From Pseudomonas silvicola (GTDB taxonomy: Bacteria; Pseudomonadota; Gammaproteobacteria; Pseudomonadales; Pseudomonadaceae), in the NCBI RefSeq assembly GCF_026651855.1, contig NZ_CP093280.1, positions 7,090,501 to 7,154,500 on the forward strand: a stretch of DNA of 64,000 nt, written 5' to 3'. The position numbers were made by a program, and so were the translations under genes. Positions 27,105 to 36,946 of this stretch are shown piece after piece. Within the stretch, counting starts at the first letter, position 1, and each line of letters starts with the position of its first letter. The notes beneath the pieces were generated by a model, which saw only the letters and a list, made by a program, of their open reading frames with translations, was not told the DNA's origin and did not search any database.

Positions 27105-27896
27105 ATGCGTAAACAATTGATGATCCCTGCCCTGTTGGCCGCCAGCGTGGCACTTGCTGCCTGCGCCACCAAGCCCAACCCTAACCTGGAGCAGGCCCGC
27201 ACCAACTTCCAGGCCCTGCAGGCCAACCCGAAAGCCAGCCAGGTGGCCGCTCTGGAAACCAAGGACGCGTCCGACTACATGGACAAGGCCGACAAGGCTT
27301 TCCTGAACCATGACGACAGCCGCGACGTGGACCAACTGGCCTACCTGACCAGCCAGCGCGTGGAAGTGGCCAAGCAGACCATCGCCCTGCGTACCGCCGA
27401 AGCCAACCTGAAGAACGCTGCTGCCCAGCGCGCCCAGGCCCGCCTGGATGCCCGTGACGCGCAGATCAAGCAACTGCAGGACAGCCTGAACGCCAAGCAG
27501 ACCGACCGCGGTACCGTGGTCACCTTTGGCGACGTACTGTTTGACGTGAACAAGGCCGAGCTGAAATCCAGCGGCATGATGAACGTCAACAAGCTGGCCC
27601 AGTTCCTTCAGCAGAACCCTGATCGCAAGGTGATCGTCGAGGGCTACACCGACAGCACCGGCACTGCCTCCTATAACCAGAGCCTGTCCGACCGCCGCGC
27701 CGGCTCGGTGGCCACTGCCCTGGTGAAAATGGGCGTGGACCCAAGCCGCGTGGTGTCCCAGGGTTACGGCAAGGACTACCCGGTTGCCGACAACACCAGC
27801 GTGTCTGGCCGGGCCATGAACCGTCGCGTGGAAGTGACCATTTCCAACGACAACCAGCCCGTGGCACCGCGCTCCTCTGTCAGCTCCGCTAACTGA
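27105..27896 (+). CDS. OmpA family lipoprotein with N-terminal DUF4398-like helices
   Basis: A 263-residue lipoprotein: lipobox LAAC, helical repeats at 25-145 (TLRTAEANLKNAAAQRAQARLDARDAQIKQLQDSL is of coiled-coil type), and a peptidoglycan-binding OmpA domain at ~150-255 (GYTDSTGTASYNQSLSDRRAGSVATAL, GRAMNRRVEVTI). The ATG at 27105 was preferred over 27096 because AAAGGA is 9 bp away from it. It probably forms an envelope-anchoring operon with the preceding DUF4398 gene. Confidence 0.9.
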   Translation: MRKQLMIPALLAASVALAACATKPNPNLEQARTNFQALQANPKASQVAALETKDASDYMDKADKAFLNHDDSRDVDQLAYLTSQRVEVAKQTIALRTAEANLKNAAAQRAQARLDARDAQIKQLQDSLNAKQTDRGTVVTFGDVLFDVNKAELKSSGMMNVNKLAQFLQQNPDRKVIVEGYTDSTGTASYNQSLSDRRAGSVATALVKMGVDPSRVVSQGYGKDYPVADNTSVSGRAMNRRVEVTISNDNQPVAPRSSVSSAN

Positions 27897-27911
27897 TCGC
27901 GTTGCGCCCAA

Positions 27912-27935
27912 CGTGCCGGCCCCAGGGCCGGCACG
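27912..27935. terminator. Bidirectional hairpin between convergent genes
   Basis: Perfect 11-bp arms CGTGCCGGCCC (27912-27922) and GGGCCGGCACG (27925-27935) with a two-base gap, midway between the OmpA gene and the convergent J-protein gene. Confidence 0.7.
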
Positions 27936-27941
27936 CTTGTA

Positions 27942-29537
27942 TCAGGGGCGCAGGCCTGTGGTCAGCGGGTAGACAGGGTGCAGCAACTGCGCCGCGACGA
28001 TCACCGCGATCATGGCCCACGCAATGACCGTCTGCACCCGATCCCAGCCAAATACTGCCGACAACACGCGCCACGGCTTGAGCCAGTCCACGGTCTGGTC
28101 CGGCGTCGGGGCCTTCAACCGCTCACGGATACCGATGGCAAGCATCGTCGCCAGTCCCAGAACCCCCAGGTTCAACCACACATAGCCTGCCAGCGCCAAC
28201 CACGGCAGACCGTGGCGCATCAGCAAGGCCTGGCCATCCCGATTGAAGGCCGCCGGCACCAGCCGCTCGGTGAGCCAGACGTCCGCCCCCAACCAGCGAT
28301 CCGCCATCCACGCCCAGAAGTTCATGCCCCAGCGCGCCACGGCAATCAGCAGCAGGCTGATGAAGAGGCTGGCGAACACCTGCGTGCCCCAGTCACCGAC
28401 ACTGCTGCGCCCTGCCAGCAGATGCAGCATGGACACCACGAAGGCCCCGCTCCAGAGTTTTGCCAGATCTTTTTCATCGAACGGCCGGGGCATCAGCGGT
28501 TGCCAGAAAAATGCATCCTCGTGGGGCAGTTGGCCCAGCAAGTGCGGGTATTGGTGGACGAACTGGCTGGCCAGGTCGTGACAAGCCTGCCAGTCCGCCA
28601 AGATGAACGTGCGAGTCATCGCGATCTGCTGGCGCCGCGACAACGGCGTCAACAACAGCCGCGCCGCCAGGCGGTCGCTGCGATGCTCAGGGTTCTCGGC
28701 CTCGGCCAGCGCACGCAGGCGTTGCAACCAGGCCTGTTCCTCGCTTCGCGCGATCAAGGCGTGGAATACCCCGGCGGGCTGGGGGATCACCCCCTGGCGC
28801 ACGTCCCAGCCAAACAGCTGGCACACCCGGTCGAACAAGGCCGCGCTCCACTGGCTGTGCTGGTGGAACAACTCCAGCACCATGGCCTGCAGGTCCAGGC
28901 GCCGGTCGAAAGCACTCAACCAGGGCTGCGCGACCCACCGTTGCAGCTCGGCCAGAAACGGGCGCTCATCCCCCGCCTGCAAATGCCCCTGCAGGATACC
29001 CCGGCACTGGGCGAACGCGGCCTGCACCAGGGCGCGCTGCTGGCCATCGTTGAGCTGGATACGCTGAAATGGCGTGAGCCACTGACGCTCCCCCAGCCCC
29101 CAGGCGAGCCACGTGGCAGAGGCCGGGCTCGCCATCAGGCAACGCAGTGCCAGCCCCTGCTCGAAAGCCTGGTCGCAGTGCTGCTCCAGCGCCTGGCGCC
29201 AACAGGCCGCGAGGTTATCGGTGCCCAACTGGTCCAGCAGCGTCGATGCACAGGCTTCGCTGGACGCCGCTGGCTCGACAGGCAGGGTGCTGGGTTCAGA
29301 GAGTGAAGCCAGGGCTGGCGCAACCACCGGCACCCGTTCATCCTCATCGGCCTCGGACCGCCAGCGGGCAATCCCCATCGCTTGTTCATAGGCTTCGCGC
29401 AGCCGCTGGAAGGCCTCGGCGTCTTCATCTGGCCGGTGGACCTTGAGCAGCCGCGCATACTGGCGCTTGATGCTGCGCTCATCGGCCTGTTCATCCAGTT
29501 GCAGCACGCCCCAGCAATCCAGATAGACGTCACTCAT
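27942..29537 (-). CDS. Membrane-anchored J-domain co-chaperone (DjlB/DjlC-like)
   Basis: A 531-residue protein. The first ~65 residues form a J domain (CWGVLQLDEQADERSIKRQYARLLKVHRPDEDAEAFQRLREAYEQA); the usual HPD tripeptide appears as H-R-P-D, as in the DjlB/DjlC subgroup. A long helical soluble region follows, then about four transmembrane segments in the last 170 residues. Its ATG overlaps the hscC stop (ATGA), so it is translationally coupled to its Hsp70 partner. In E. coli HscC works with DjlB and DjlC, which supports the pairing. An alternative GTG start at 29543 is possible. Confidence 0.88.
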   Translation of the reverse strand: MSDVYLDCWGVLQLDEQADERSIKRQYARLLKVHRPDEDAEAFQRLREAYEQAMGIARWRSEADEDERVPVVAPALASLSEPSTLPVEPAASSEACASTLLDQLGTDNLAACWRQALEQHCDQAFEQGLALRCLMASPASATWLAWGLGERQWLTPFQRIQLNDGQQRALVQAAFAQCRGILQGHLQAGDERPFLAELQRWVAQPWLSAFDRRLDLQAMVLELFHQHSQWSAALFDRVCQLFGWDVRQGVIPQPAGVFHALIARSEEQAWLQRLRALAEAENPEHRSDRLAARLLLTPLSRRQQIAMTRTFILADWQACHDLASQFVHQYPHLLGQLPHEDAFFWQPLMPRPFDEKDLAKLWSGAFVVSMLHLLAGRSSVGDWGTQVFASLFISLLLIAVARWGMNFWAWMADRWLGADVWLTERLVPAAFNRDGQALLMRHGLPWLALAGYVWLNLGVLGLATMLAIGIRERLKAPTPDQTVDWLKPWRVLSAVFGWDRVQTVIAWAMIAVIVAAQLLHPVYPLTTGLRP

Positions 29538-31222
29538 TGCCACAGGCCCTGGTCCACTTCCTTCAGGCGCTCATTCAACTGCTGGCGCATTTCTCGGATC
29601 TGCCGCTCGTCCTGGCTGTCCAGTGCCTGCTGGAACTGGCTGGCCCAGTAATTGATCTGCTGGCGCGCGTCGCCCAGGCTTTCCTGGTAAAGGCGCTCGA
29701 GGCGGGCCACCAGCACCGTGTTCACCTGCTGGTCGCGGGGGTGAACCTTGAGCTGCGACAGCGCTTGCAGGCGTTGCTGGATCTCGGCCGGGCTGAGGAC
29801 GCCAGGGTTGTTTTCAATCACCAGGGCGTGTTGCTCGCCCGTCAGCGGGATGCTCACCTGGGCTTCGAGGATACCGTTGTTGTCGTAGGTGAACCGCACG
29901 TCCAGGGCCACTTCACCGGCCGCGCGCTGGGGCACCGGGATGTCCAGCTGGCCCAGGGCAACGTTGTCTTTCACCAGGCGGCTCTCGCCCTGGTAGATTT
30001 TCACCAGTACATGCTCCTGATTGTCGCTCAGGGTATGCACCGTCTTCACCCGGCTGACCGGCACGACGCTGTTGCGCTCGATGATCGGCAGGTAATGACC
30101 ACCCTCCTGGCGCTGGCCGATGGTCTGCGACACCTCGATGCCCAGGGTGTAGGAACAGACATCGGTCAACACCACCTCTTCCAGGGCCGCCGAGCGTGCC
30201 TTGAGCGCCGCTTGCACCGCAGCACCATGGGCCACCACTTCATCGGGGTTCAGGGTGATGGACGGGAACCGCCCGAACAGCCCGGCTGCCAGCTTGCGCA
30301 CCAGCGGCATGCGGGTGGTACCGCCCACCAGCAACACTTCGTCCAGGTCGCTGACGCGGATGCGGGCATCGCGCAGGGCCCGTTCAATGGGCGCGCGCAG
30401 GCGTTCGAGCAAGGGCGCGTACAGGTCGGCCAACTGGTCCTGAGTAACAGCGTGTACCCACTCGCGCCCCCCCAGGCGCAGCACGAAGTCACTGCTGGTC
30501 TGCTGGCCCAGACTCTTGCGCACCCGCTCGGCTTCACGGCGCAGCGCCTGGCGCACGTTTTCCAGGGGGGGCAGGTCAGCGTGCTGGCGCACGAAGTGCT
30601 CCACCAGCACGCTGTCGAAATCCTCACCGCCGAGGAAATTGTCGCCGGCGCTGGCACGCACTTCCATCACGCCGTCGAACAGCTCCAGAATCGACACGTC
30701 GAAGGTACCGCCGCCCAGGTCGAACACCAGGAACGATGTTTCCTTGTCCTTCTGGTGCAGGCCGTAGGCCAGGGCCGCTGCCGTGGGCTCGTTGATCAGT
30801 TTCTCGACCTTCAGCCCGGCCAGTTCGCCGGCAATGCGCGTGGCCTTGCGCTGGGCGTCGCTGAAATAGGCGGGCACACTGATCACCGCTTCGGTCACCG
30901 GCTCGCCAAAGGCGCGCTCGGCATCTTCCTTGAGGCTCTTGAGCACCAGCGCCGAGAGCTCTTCGGGGCGGAACAGGCGCTCGCCCAGGCGTACTTCCTG
31001 AGCGCTGCCCATGTAGCGCTTGAACAGCGCGGTAGTGCGTGCCGCGTGGGTGTGCAGGCGTTCCTTGGCGGCTTGGCCGACCAGAATCCGGCCTTCATCG
31101 TCCAGGCCCACGACGCTTGGGGTCAGCACGCTGCCCAGAGCGTTGGGCACCAGCTCGGTGGTGTCGTTGCGCCAGACGGCGATCAGGCTGTGGGTGGTGC
31201 CGAGGTCGATGCCGACGATCAT
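29534..31222 (-). CDS. hscC: Hsp70-family molecular chaperone HscC
   Basis: A 562-residue Hsp70 shorter than DnaK. The nucleotide-binding domain shows [54 protein letters not shown] and VGGTTRMP. The substrate domain is present ([28 protein letters not shown]) but the C-terminal lid is reduced, as in E. coli HscC. The start ATG at 31222 follows AAAGGAG. It is co-expressed with the overlapping J-protein gene. HscC in E. coli acts on sigma-70 regulation and copes with metal stress; its clients here are unknown. Confidence 0.95.
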   Translation of the reverse strand: MIVGIDLGTTHSLIAVWRNDTTELVPNALGSVLTPSVVGLDDEGRILVGQAAKERLHTHAARTTALFKRYMGSAQEVRLGERLFRPEELSALVLKSLKEDAERAFGEPVTEAVISVPAYFSDAQRKATRIAGELAGLKVEKLINEPTAAALAYGLHQKDKETSFLVFDLGGGTFDVSILELFDGVMEVRASAGDNFLGGEDFDSVLVEHFVRQHADLPPLENVRQALRREAERVRKSLGQQTSSDFVLRLGGREWVHAVTQDQLADLYAPLLERLRAPIERALRDARIRVSDLDEVLLVGGTTRMPLVRKLAAGLFGRFPSITLNPDEVVAHGAAVQAALKARSAALEEVVLTDVCSYTLGIEVSQTIGQRQEGGHYLPIIERNSVVPVSRVKTVHTLSDNQEHVLVKIYQGESRLVKDNVALGQLDIPVPQRAAGEVALDVRFTYDNNGILEAQVSIPLTGEQHALVIENNPGVLSPAEIQQRLQALSQLKVHPRDQQVNTVLVARLERLYQESLGDARQQINYWASQFQQALDSQDERQIREMRQQLNERLKEVDQGLWQ

Positions 31223-31406
31223 GGGCAGAACTCCTTTTCCAGGGGCAGCCATGGTGAGGCCACCATGCATGCCATCATCTTGAGACAGGGGCGCGATGGT
31301 AGCGCAATGGGCCGCGGGCGTTAATGATCTTTACCCTGTGGCAGCAGACCTGCGGCGTAGGGTGCAGGTGCCGCGCGGCGTCCGGGACGCGGCCTGGCGA
31401 CCGCCG

Positions 31407-31712
31407 CTACGGCGTGGTGCAGTGCACCGCCTGTTTCCGGCTGTCCACCAGCACGCCACTCAGGCCCTTCTGCCGGGTATCGAACAGCACCAGGATGCCG
31501 TCGATGCACTGGGCTACTTCGTTGGCCGGGGTGGCGGATACCTTGTAGTCCTCGCCCGGTATCGTCTTGAGCAGGGTGAAATCACTCAGCAGCAAGGCAT
31601 CTTCGGGCTTGGCGAAGTGCAGGTAGCCGTAATACCACAGGCAGGCCACGGTGGCGAAGATGCTGCCGATCCCGGTGAGGATCAACGGGATGGCATTGCG
31701 TTCATCATTCAT
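31407..31712 (-). CDS. Small hypothetical membrane protein
   Basis: A 101-residue protein with one N-terminal transmembrane helix (about 8-28, IPLILTGIGSIFATVACLWYYGYL) and a soluble domain outside the cytoplasm (VSATPANEVAQCIDGILVLFDTRQKGLSGVLVDSRKQAVHCTTP) with two cysteines that could pair. I do not recognise the family. Its ATG lies 8 bp inside the 3' end of the lipoprotein hydrolase gene, so it is the last gene of that operon. The 184 bp beyond it to hscC (31223-31406) hold only GC-rich sequence. Confidence 0.7.
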   Translation of the reverse strand: MNDERNAIPLILTGIGSIFATVACLWYYGYLHFAKPEDALLLSDFTLLKTIPGEDYKVSATPANEVAQCIDGILVLFDTRQKGLSGVLVDSRKQAVHCTTP

Positions 31713-32634
31713 GGGGCGGCTCGGGCTCGGGGTAGTTGGGCACTTCGCCCAGGCGGCGCAGGCCGTTGAAGTGTGAGGGGTCTTGCAGGAAACGCAGCAT
31801 CACCGTGCGCCAGGTGGGGTCGGCGAAGGTCTGCACGTGGCCACCACGGGTCAGTTGCAGCACACGCGGGGGCGGCGCCTTTTTGTACAGCTCGATGCCG
31901 TTGGCCAGCGGTACGATGGGGTCATCCATGCTCTGGAAGAACAGCATGGGCGTGCCTTTCAGCGCTTCGATGGCGTAGATCGCGCTGTCACCGTCGGGCA
32001 CCAGCCACGACAACGGCACCTGCAGGGGCCAGGTCAGCCAGGACGTACTCAGGGCGAACCGGCCCACGCCGCGGTAACTGGCCGGCACACCATCGAACAC
32101 CAGTGCCTGCAGGCGCTCGCGCTGGCGCGGGTGATCGGCCAGGTAATGAATGCCCATGGCGCCACCCAGGCTCTGCCCCAACAGCACCAGGGGTTTGCCC
32201 TGCACCTCGGGCTGCTGGCCCAGCCAGGCGAAGGCCGCGTCGATGTCCTGGTAAATGGCCGGCAGGCTCGGTTCACCCTCGCTCAGCCCGTAGCCGCGAT
32301 AGTCCAGCAGCAGCACCTGATAGCCCTGCTCCGGCAGCCACCAACTGCCGCCCAGGTGCCAGGCCATGTTGCCACCGTTGCCGTGCAGGTGCAGTACCGT
32401 GCCCTTGACCGGCACGCCGGCCTTGGCCGGCAGCCACCAGCCATGCAGGCGGGTACCGTCGGCGGTGGTGAGGGTCACGTCGCGGAACACCAGGCCGGCC
32501 TTGGCCGGTGTGAACGGCTGGTCCTTGGCCGGGTAGAACAGCAGCGAACTGCAACCGCCCAGGCTGGCCAGCAACGCCAGCACGGCCAGGGCGCGCAGCA
32601 GCGCCTCAGAGGATGTTCGAATAATCCGCTTCAA
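31705..32634 (-). CDS. Alpha/beta hydrolase lipoprotein
   Basis: A 309-residue alpha/beta hydrolase anchored as a lipoprotein (signal ALAVLALLASLGGC). The oxyanion loop LHLHGNGGN, nucleophile elbow LGQSLGGAMG (Ser), acid in FQSMDDPIVP and histidine in TRGGHVQTF are all in order. The start is TTG at 32634, inside the 3' end of the preceding gene; it was chosen because the basic n-region MKRIIRTSSEALLR is needed for the signal peptide. The substrate is unknown, with lipid or peptide ester plausible. Confidence 0.85.
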   Translation of the reverse strand: MKRIIRTSSEALLRALAVLALLASLGGCSSLLFYPAKDQPFTPAKAGLVFRDVTLTTADGTRLHGWWLPAKAGVPVKGTVLHLHGNGGNMAWHLGGSWWLPEQGYQVLLLDYRGYGLSEGEPSLPAIYQDIDAAFAWLGQQPEVQGKPLVLLGQSLGGAMGIHYLADHPRQRERLQALVFDGVPASYRGVGRFALSTSWLTWPLQVPLSWLVPDGDSAIYAIEALKGTPMLFFQSMDDPIVPLANGIELYKKAPPPRVLQLTRGGHVQTFADPTWRTVMLRFLQDPSHFNGLRRLGEVPNYPEPEPPHE

Positions 32635-33883
32635 TGCGATCCAGGCTCAGGTGGTTGAGGAAGTTTGAGAAGCACATCCACGCCGACAGCGCGTTGAGGT
32701 CCCGGAACTGCTCAGGCAGGTATTTGGGCGGCGCCACCAGGCCTTCATCCACCAGTTGGCGCAGGGTGCGCATGTCCTCCAGGGTGGTCTTGCCGCAGAA
32801 CAACAGCGGGATCTGCTCCAGCTTGCCCTTGCGCACCGCCAGCTGGATGTAGTTGTACACCATGATGAAGCCCTTGAGGTAGGACAGGTCCTTGGTGAAC
32901 GGCAGGCCGGTGGGCACCGAGCCGCGGAACACGCGGCTGGCGTTGCCGTAGCTCTCCGGCATGCCAAAGCCTTGCTCGCGGAAGAATTCGAAAACCTGCA
33001 GGAAGTCGGCGCCCTCCTCCACCATGTGAATGGCCCGGGTACGGTTGGTCAGCTTGCGCAGCCGGCTGGGGTAGGAAGCGAAGGCGATCACTTCCATCAG
33101 AATGGCCAGGCCTTCCTGGGTCACGGTCGACGAGGGTGGGCCCTTGGACAGGAAGGTGCAGATCGGCTGGTTCTGGCCGTTGAGGGTGGTGCCCACGTGC
33201 ACCAGGCCTTCATGTACTTCCAGGGCGCGTACATCACGCTCGTTGAACAGGGCGTCGCTGCGGATCTTGATGTAGTCGGCACCCGCTGCGGCGTCGGCGA
33301 CGATACCGTCGGACTCGAACACCCGGATGGTCCCTTCGGCCTCGCCGAAGGTACGGTTCAGGCGGCTTTGCAGCATGGCCACGGCGTCCTTGGCGGTGAG
33401 GGTCTTGGGTTCGTCCTTGAGGTCACCCCGGCCGTCGATGTTGTTCAGGTAGTCGGAGAGCATCAGGCCCAGGTCGGCAAGCGTCGGGTCACCGGCATGG
33501 AACGCGTCGGACGCCGCGCCATAGAGCTCCTGCGAGATCAGGCCAAAGTCCTCGGTGCCGCGCGCTTCGAGCATGCGCACCACCATGCGGTACTCCTTGC
33601 ACATGCGCCGCATGATCTGCCCCACGGGGTTGAACTGGCCGAGCTGGCGGGTGATGTCGCGCTCGATGTTCTGGAACTCCAGCTTCACGGCGCTGGAGTC
33701 GAACGACAGCGGCCGGTTCTGGTAATAGGCGCGGTCCACGGCCGGCATGGCCTTGCCCTTGGCCTTGAGAAACTCCTGGCGGATGCTGTCATCCCACTTC
33801 ACTGCGTCCAGCACCCGGATAGGTGCCTGGGCCAACACGATGCGATCGGACAGGCCCCGTATCGTCTGCTGGTACTCGTCCAC
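32606..33883 (-). CDS. QEGLA-motif putative metallopeptidase (DUF1704, flavohemoglobin expression-modulating)
   Basis: A 425-residue cytoplasmic protein of the DUF1704 family, named for its TQEGLA motif (near residue 254). Together with HEGLVH (near 222) this forms a gluzincin-like H-E-x-x-x-H...E site suggestive of a metallopeptidase. In other bacteria it is linked to tubulin-tyrosine carboxypeptidase-like fold and to hmp expression, but the physiological role is unclear. I place the start at GTG 33883, 6 bp after AAGGAG. The TTG at 33889 sits directly on the ribosome site and is unlikely. Confidence 0.85.
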   Translation of the reverse strand: MDEYQQTIRGLSDRIVLAQAPIRVLDAVKWDDSIRQEFLKAKGKAMPAVDRAYYQNRPLSFDSSAVKLEFQNIERDITRQLGQFNPVGQIMRRMCKEYRMVVRMLEARGTEDFGLISQELYGAASDAFHAGDPTLADLGLMLSDYLNNIDGRGDLKDEPKTLTAKDAVAMLQSRLNRTFGEAEGTIRVFESDGIVADAAAGADYIKIRSDALFNERDVRALEVHEGLVHVGTTLNGQNQPICTFLSKGPPSSTVTQEGLAILMEVIAFASYPSRLRKLTNRTRAIHMVEEGADFLQVFEFFREQGFGMPESYGNASRVFRGSVPTGLPFTKDLSYLKGFIMVYNYIQLAVRKGKLEQIPLLFCGKTTLEDMRTLRQLVDEGLVAPPKYLPEQFRDLNALSAWMCFSNFLNHLSLDRIEADYSNIL

Positions 33884-33901
33884 CGGCAACTCCTTGTCTG
33901 A

Positions 33902-34450
33902 CTAGCGTTTTGACGGGGCCCGGGTATAGCGGGCCATTTCCACGAAGACGTCCGAATTGGCCGGATCGTCCAGGTAGGCGAATACCTGGGACAGGTCACT
34001 GGCGACCCGCACACCTTCACCGTCCTTCGTTTCCACGGTAGCGCCGTTCAGGGCGTGCTGCTGCAACGCCTGCTGAATGCGCTCGACATCGAGGTTATAC
34101 ACCACCAGCGCGCCATCATCGGTCAACTCGAACCCCACCAGGGCGTATTGCCCCCCGTATTGCGCCGGCATTCGCGCCGACGCATACCACCGGCTGCCAT
34201 GGCCGGCCACGGTGAAATCGACGACGTCGCGGGCCTGGCCCGCCGGGGTGCTGATGGCGGTGTAATGGTCCGTGCCCTGGCGCTTGATGCGCAGGCTCAG
34301 GTGCTGGCCCCAGGCGTCCTTGCTCACCCAGTGGCCCACCAGTGCCGCGGGGGCCGTCTGCCCGGCAGGCAGCGGTTCGTCGAAGCTGACCAGGCAACCG
34401 CCCAGCAGCAACGACGACACGGCGATCAGCAACAGGCGCCAGGCTTTCAT
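33902..34450 (-). CDS. Hypothetical lipoprotein
   Basis: A 182-residue lipoprotein with signal MKAWRLLLIAVSSLLLGGC. The mature domain (LVGHWVSKDAWGQHLSLRIKR ... YGGQYALVGFELTDDGALVVYNLDVERIQQAL) looks like a single lipocalin/META-like beta barrel. Start ATG 34450 has AAGGAG six bases away; the TTG codon immediately before is less likely. It is first in the four-gene operon with the QEGLA protein, the hydrolase lipoprotein and the small membrane protein. Function unknown. Confidence 0.78.
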   Translation of the reverse strand: MKAWRLLLIAVSSLLLGGCLVSFDEPLPAGQTAPAALVGHWVSKDAWGQHLSLRIKRQGTDHYTAISTPAGQARDVVDFTVAGHGSRWYASARMPAQYGGQYALVGFELTDDGALVVYNLDVERIQQALQQHALNGATVETKDGEGVRVASDLSQVFAYLDDPANSDVFVEMARYTRAPSKR

Positions 34451-34480
34451 CAAGCACTCCTTGGGGTGATGGGGCCCAGG

Positions 34481-35197
34481 TCAGGCCGAGGCCAATACCA
34501 GGTGCATGTAGCGGTTGAGGATGGCCAGCATGTCGTCGTCGGCCATCGGGGCATCGCTGTCGAGCAGGCCCTGATATTCCATGCGCCCGATGATGGCCGT
34601 CAACACCTTGGCGTCCTGGTGGGGTTCGCGCGAGCCCAGCACTTCCAGCAACTGGCAGGTGCCCTGCAACAATATCTGCTGGTGCGAACGCACCAGTTCG
34701 GCCAGGCGCGGGCTCAGCAGGGCTTCCTGGCGGAATGCCTGCTCGGCCATCAGGTACTCGCGGCGGGTGACCAATTGGCGGTGCACGTAGTCGGCGGTCA
34801 TGCGGGCGATATCATCGGCCAGCGCAGCGCGGGCCGCCGGGCTGCCATCGTTGCGCGCCATGGTCTTGCGCAGCAGGTCTTCGGTGGTGGCCCACAGCTT
34901 GGCCATGTACGCGGCGCTGCGCTCCACGTACTGGGCGAAGGTGTCAGTGAGCAGGTCTTCGATATCCTTGAAATAGTAGGTGGTGGCCGACAGCGGCACG
35001 CCGGCTTCCGCCGCCACGGCACGGTGCCGAACCCCACGTACGCCATCGCGTACGACAATGCGCATGGCCGCGTCGAGAATCTCCTGACGACGCTGTTCAC
35101 TTCCCTGGCGGCTGGCCTTGCGGCCCTGATACTGGACACTTTCCGCCACTGCTGTCGCTACACCGGCAGCACCTTGTTGAGCCATTGCAGGAGTCAC
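34481..35197 (-). CDS. TetR-family transcriptional regulator
   Basis: A 238-residue TetR regulator. The HTH lies at ~35-80 (RRQEILDAAMRIVVRDGVRGVRHRAVAAEAGVPLSATTYYFKDIEDLLTDTFAQYVER) and the rest is the ligand and dimer domain. I favour the GTG start at 35197, nine bases after AGAGG; an ATG at 35185 (MAQQGAAGV) has no ribosome site but is an alternative. It lies upstream of the envelope operon (33902 onwards) in the same direction with a 30-bp gap, so it may be its first gene or its regulator. Confidence 0.88.
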   Translation of the reverse strand: MTPAMAQQGAAGVATAVAESVQYQGRKASRQGSEQRRQEILDAAMRIVVRDGVRGVRHRAVAAEAGVPLSATTYYFKDIEDLLTDTFAQYVERSAAYMAKLWATTEDLLRKTMARNDGSPAARAALADDIARMTADYVHRQLVTRREYLMAEQAFRQEALLSPRLAELVRSHQQILLQGTCQLLEVLGSREPHQDAKVLTAIIGRMEYQGLLDSDAPMADDDMLAILNRYMHLVLASA

Positions 35198-35327
35198 TAC
35201 CCTATTCCTCTTGTTGAAACCGATCCGTCGGTGCCGATGCAGCAACTGGCCTCGCCCCGCGCCCGCGGAGGACGTCTGCAGGCAGGCAGTTGTCTGCTCG
35301 GCCATCTGTGAATTGTACCCATAAAAA

Positions 35328-35349
35328 AGCCGCCCCGAGGGGCGGCTTG
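35328..35349 (-). terminator. Rho-independent terminator of lysS
   Basis: Stem AAGCCGCCCC/GGGGCGGCTT (35328-35349, loop GA) followed on the minus strand by a run of T. It lies 11 bp past the lysS stop. Confidence 0.88.
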
Positions 35350-35360
35350 TTCGACTGCGG

Positions 35361-36863
35361 TCAGGCCTGCGGGCGCATGTGCGGGAACAGGATGACGTCG
35401 CGGATCGACGGCGAGTTGGTCAGCAGCATCACCAGGCGGTCGATGCCGATGCCTTCACCGGCCGTTGGCGGCATGCCATATTCCAGCGCGCGGACGAAGT
35501 CGGCATCGAAGTGCATGGCTTCGTCGTCACCGGCGTCCTTGTCGGCCACCTGGGCCATGAAGCGCTCGGCCTGGTCTTCCGCGTCATTCAACTCGGAGTA
35601 GGCGTTGGCAATTTCACGGCCGCCGATGAACAGCTCGAAACGGTCGGTGACGTTCGGGTTGTCGTCGTTGCGACGGGCCAGCGGCGACACTTCGAACGGG
35701 TACTGGGTAATGAAGTGCGGCTGCTCCAGCTTGTGCTCGACCAGCTCTTCGAAAATCATCACCTGCAGTTTGCCCAGGCCTTCGAAGCCCAGCACCTTGG
35801 CGCCGGCTTTCTTGGCGATTTCACGGGCCTTGTCGATGTCGGTCAGGTCAGCGGCGGTCAGTTCCGGGTTGTACTTGAGGATCGAGTCGAATACCGACAG
35901 GCGCACGAACGGCTCGCCGAAATGGAACACCTTGTCGCCGTAAGGCACGTCGGTGGTCCCCAGGACCAGTTGGGCCAGCTCGCGGAAGAGCTCCTCGGTC
36001 AGGTCCATGTTGTCTTCGTAGTCGGCGTGGGCCTGGTAGAACTCGAGCATGGTGAACTCGGGGTTGTGCCGGGTCGAAACGCCTTCGTTACGGAAGTTGC
36101 GGTTGATCTCGAAGACTTTCTCGAAACCACCGACCACCAGGCGCTTGAGGTACAGCTCCGGGGCGATACGCAGGAACATCGGCATGTCCAGCGCATTATG
36201 GTGGGTTTCGAACGGCTTGGCCGCCGCGCCACCCGGAATGGTCTGCAGCATCGGCGTTTCCACTTCCAGGAAGTCACGCTTCATCAGGAAGCTGCGGATG
36301 TGGGCGATGACCTGCGAACGCACGCGGAAGGTCTGGCGCACGTCTTCGTTGACGATCAGGTCGACGTAACGCTGGCGGTAGCGCTGTTCGGTGTCGGACA
36401 GGCCGTGGTGCTTGTCCGGCAGCGGGCGCAGCGACTTGGTCAGCAGGCGCACGTTGGTCATTTCCACGTACAGGTCACCCTTGCCCGAACGGGCCAGGGT
36501 GCCTTCGGCGGCGATGATGTCGCCCATGTCCCAGGTTTTCACCGCGGCCAGGGTTTCTTCCGGCAAGGTCTTGCGGTTGACGTAGACCTGGATGCGACCG
36601 GTCATGTCCTGGATCACCATGAACGAGCCACGGTTGAGCATGATGCGACCGGCAACCTTGACCGGAATGGCCAGGCCTTCCAGCTCTTCCTTGGTCTTGT
36701 CGACGTACTGCTTTTGCAGGTCGGCTGCATAGCTGTCACGGCGGAAGTCATTGGGGAAGGCCTGGCCCTTGGCGCGCTCGGCAGCAAGCTTTTCCTTGCG
36801 CAGGGCGATCAGGGAGTTTTCTTCCTGTTGCAGGGCTTGCGGGTCGAGTTGTTGGTCGCTCAT
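35361..36863 (-). CDS. lysS: Lysyl-tRNA synthetase (class II)
   Basis: A 500-residue class II synthetase charging tRNA-Lys. The N-terminal OB-fold anticodon-binding domain spans ~60-165 ([25 protein letters not shown]). The catalytic core carries motif 1 ([17 protein letters not shown]), motif 2 ([22 protein letters not shown]) and motif 3 ([13 protein letters not shown]). It lies downstream of prfB by 83 bp on the same strand, the arrangement seen in E. coli and in pseudomonads, so it is likely co-transcribed and exposed to effects of the prfB duplication. Confidence 0.98.
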   Translation of the reverse strand: MSDQQLDPQALQQEENSLIALRKEKLAAERAKGQAFPNDFRRDSYAADLQKQYVDKTKEELEGLAIPVKVAGRIMLNRGSFMVIQDMTGRIQVYVNRKTLPEETLAAVKTWDMGDIIAAEGTLARSGKGDLYVEMTNVRLLTKSLRPLPDKHHGLSDTEQRYRQRYVDLIVNEDVRQTFRVRSQVIAHIRSFLMKRDFLEVETPMLQTIPGGAAAKPFETHHNALDMPMFLRIAPELYLKRLVVGGFEKVFEINRNFRNEGVSTRHNPEFTMLEFYQAHADYEDNMDLTEELFRELAQLVLGTTDVPYGDKVFHFGEPFVRLSVFDSILKYNPELTAADLTDIDKAREIAKKAGAKVLGFEGLGKLQVMIFEELVEHKLEQPHFITQYPFEVSPLARRNDDNPNVTDRFELFIGGREIANAYSELNDAEDQAERFMAQVADKDAGDDEAMHFDADFVRALEYGMPPTAGEGIGIDRLVMLLTNSPSIRDVILFPHMRPQA

Positions 36864-36946
36864 GTCTTGAAAAATTCCATCACGGGTTTGTTGCCCCCGC
36901 CTTGCGGCGGGGATCGCGGGCGAATGCGCCCCGCAGGGCGCTCGCC

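Noticed and set aside
29537-31324. A 595-codon open frame on the plus strand opposite hscC
   Set aside because: Fully antisense to an intact Hsp70 gene with clear motifs; composition (His/Gln/Val rich) is that of a shadow frame.
31296-31769. A 157-codon open frame on the plus strand in the gap after hscC
   Set aside because: Overlaps the minus-strand small membrane protein and hydrolase; no signal or family pattern, while the minus-strand gene has a TM helix and an overlapping start.
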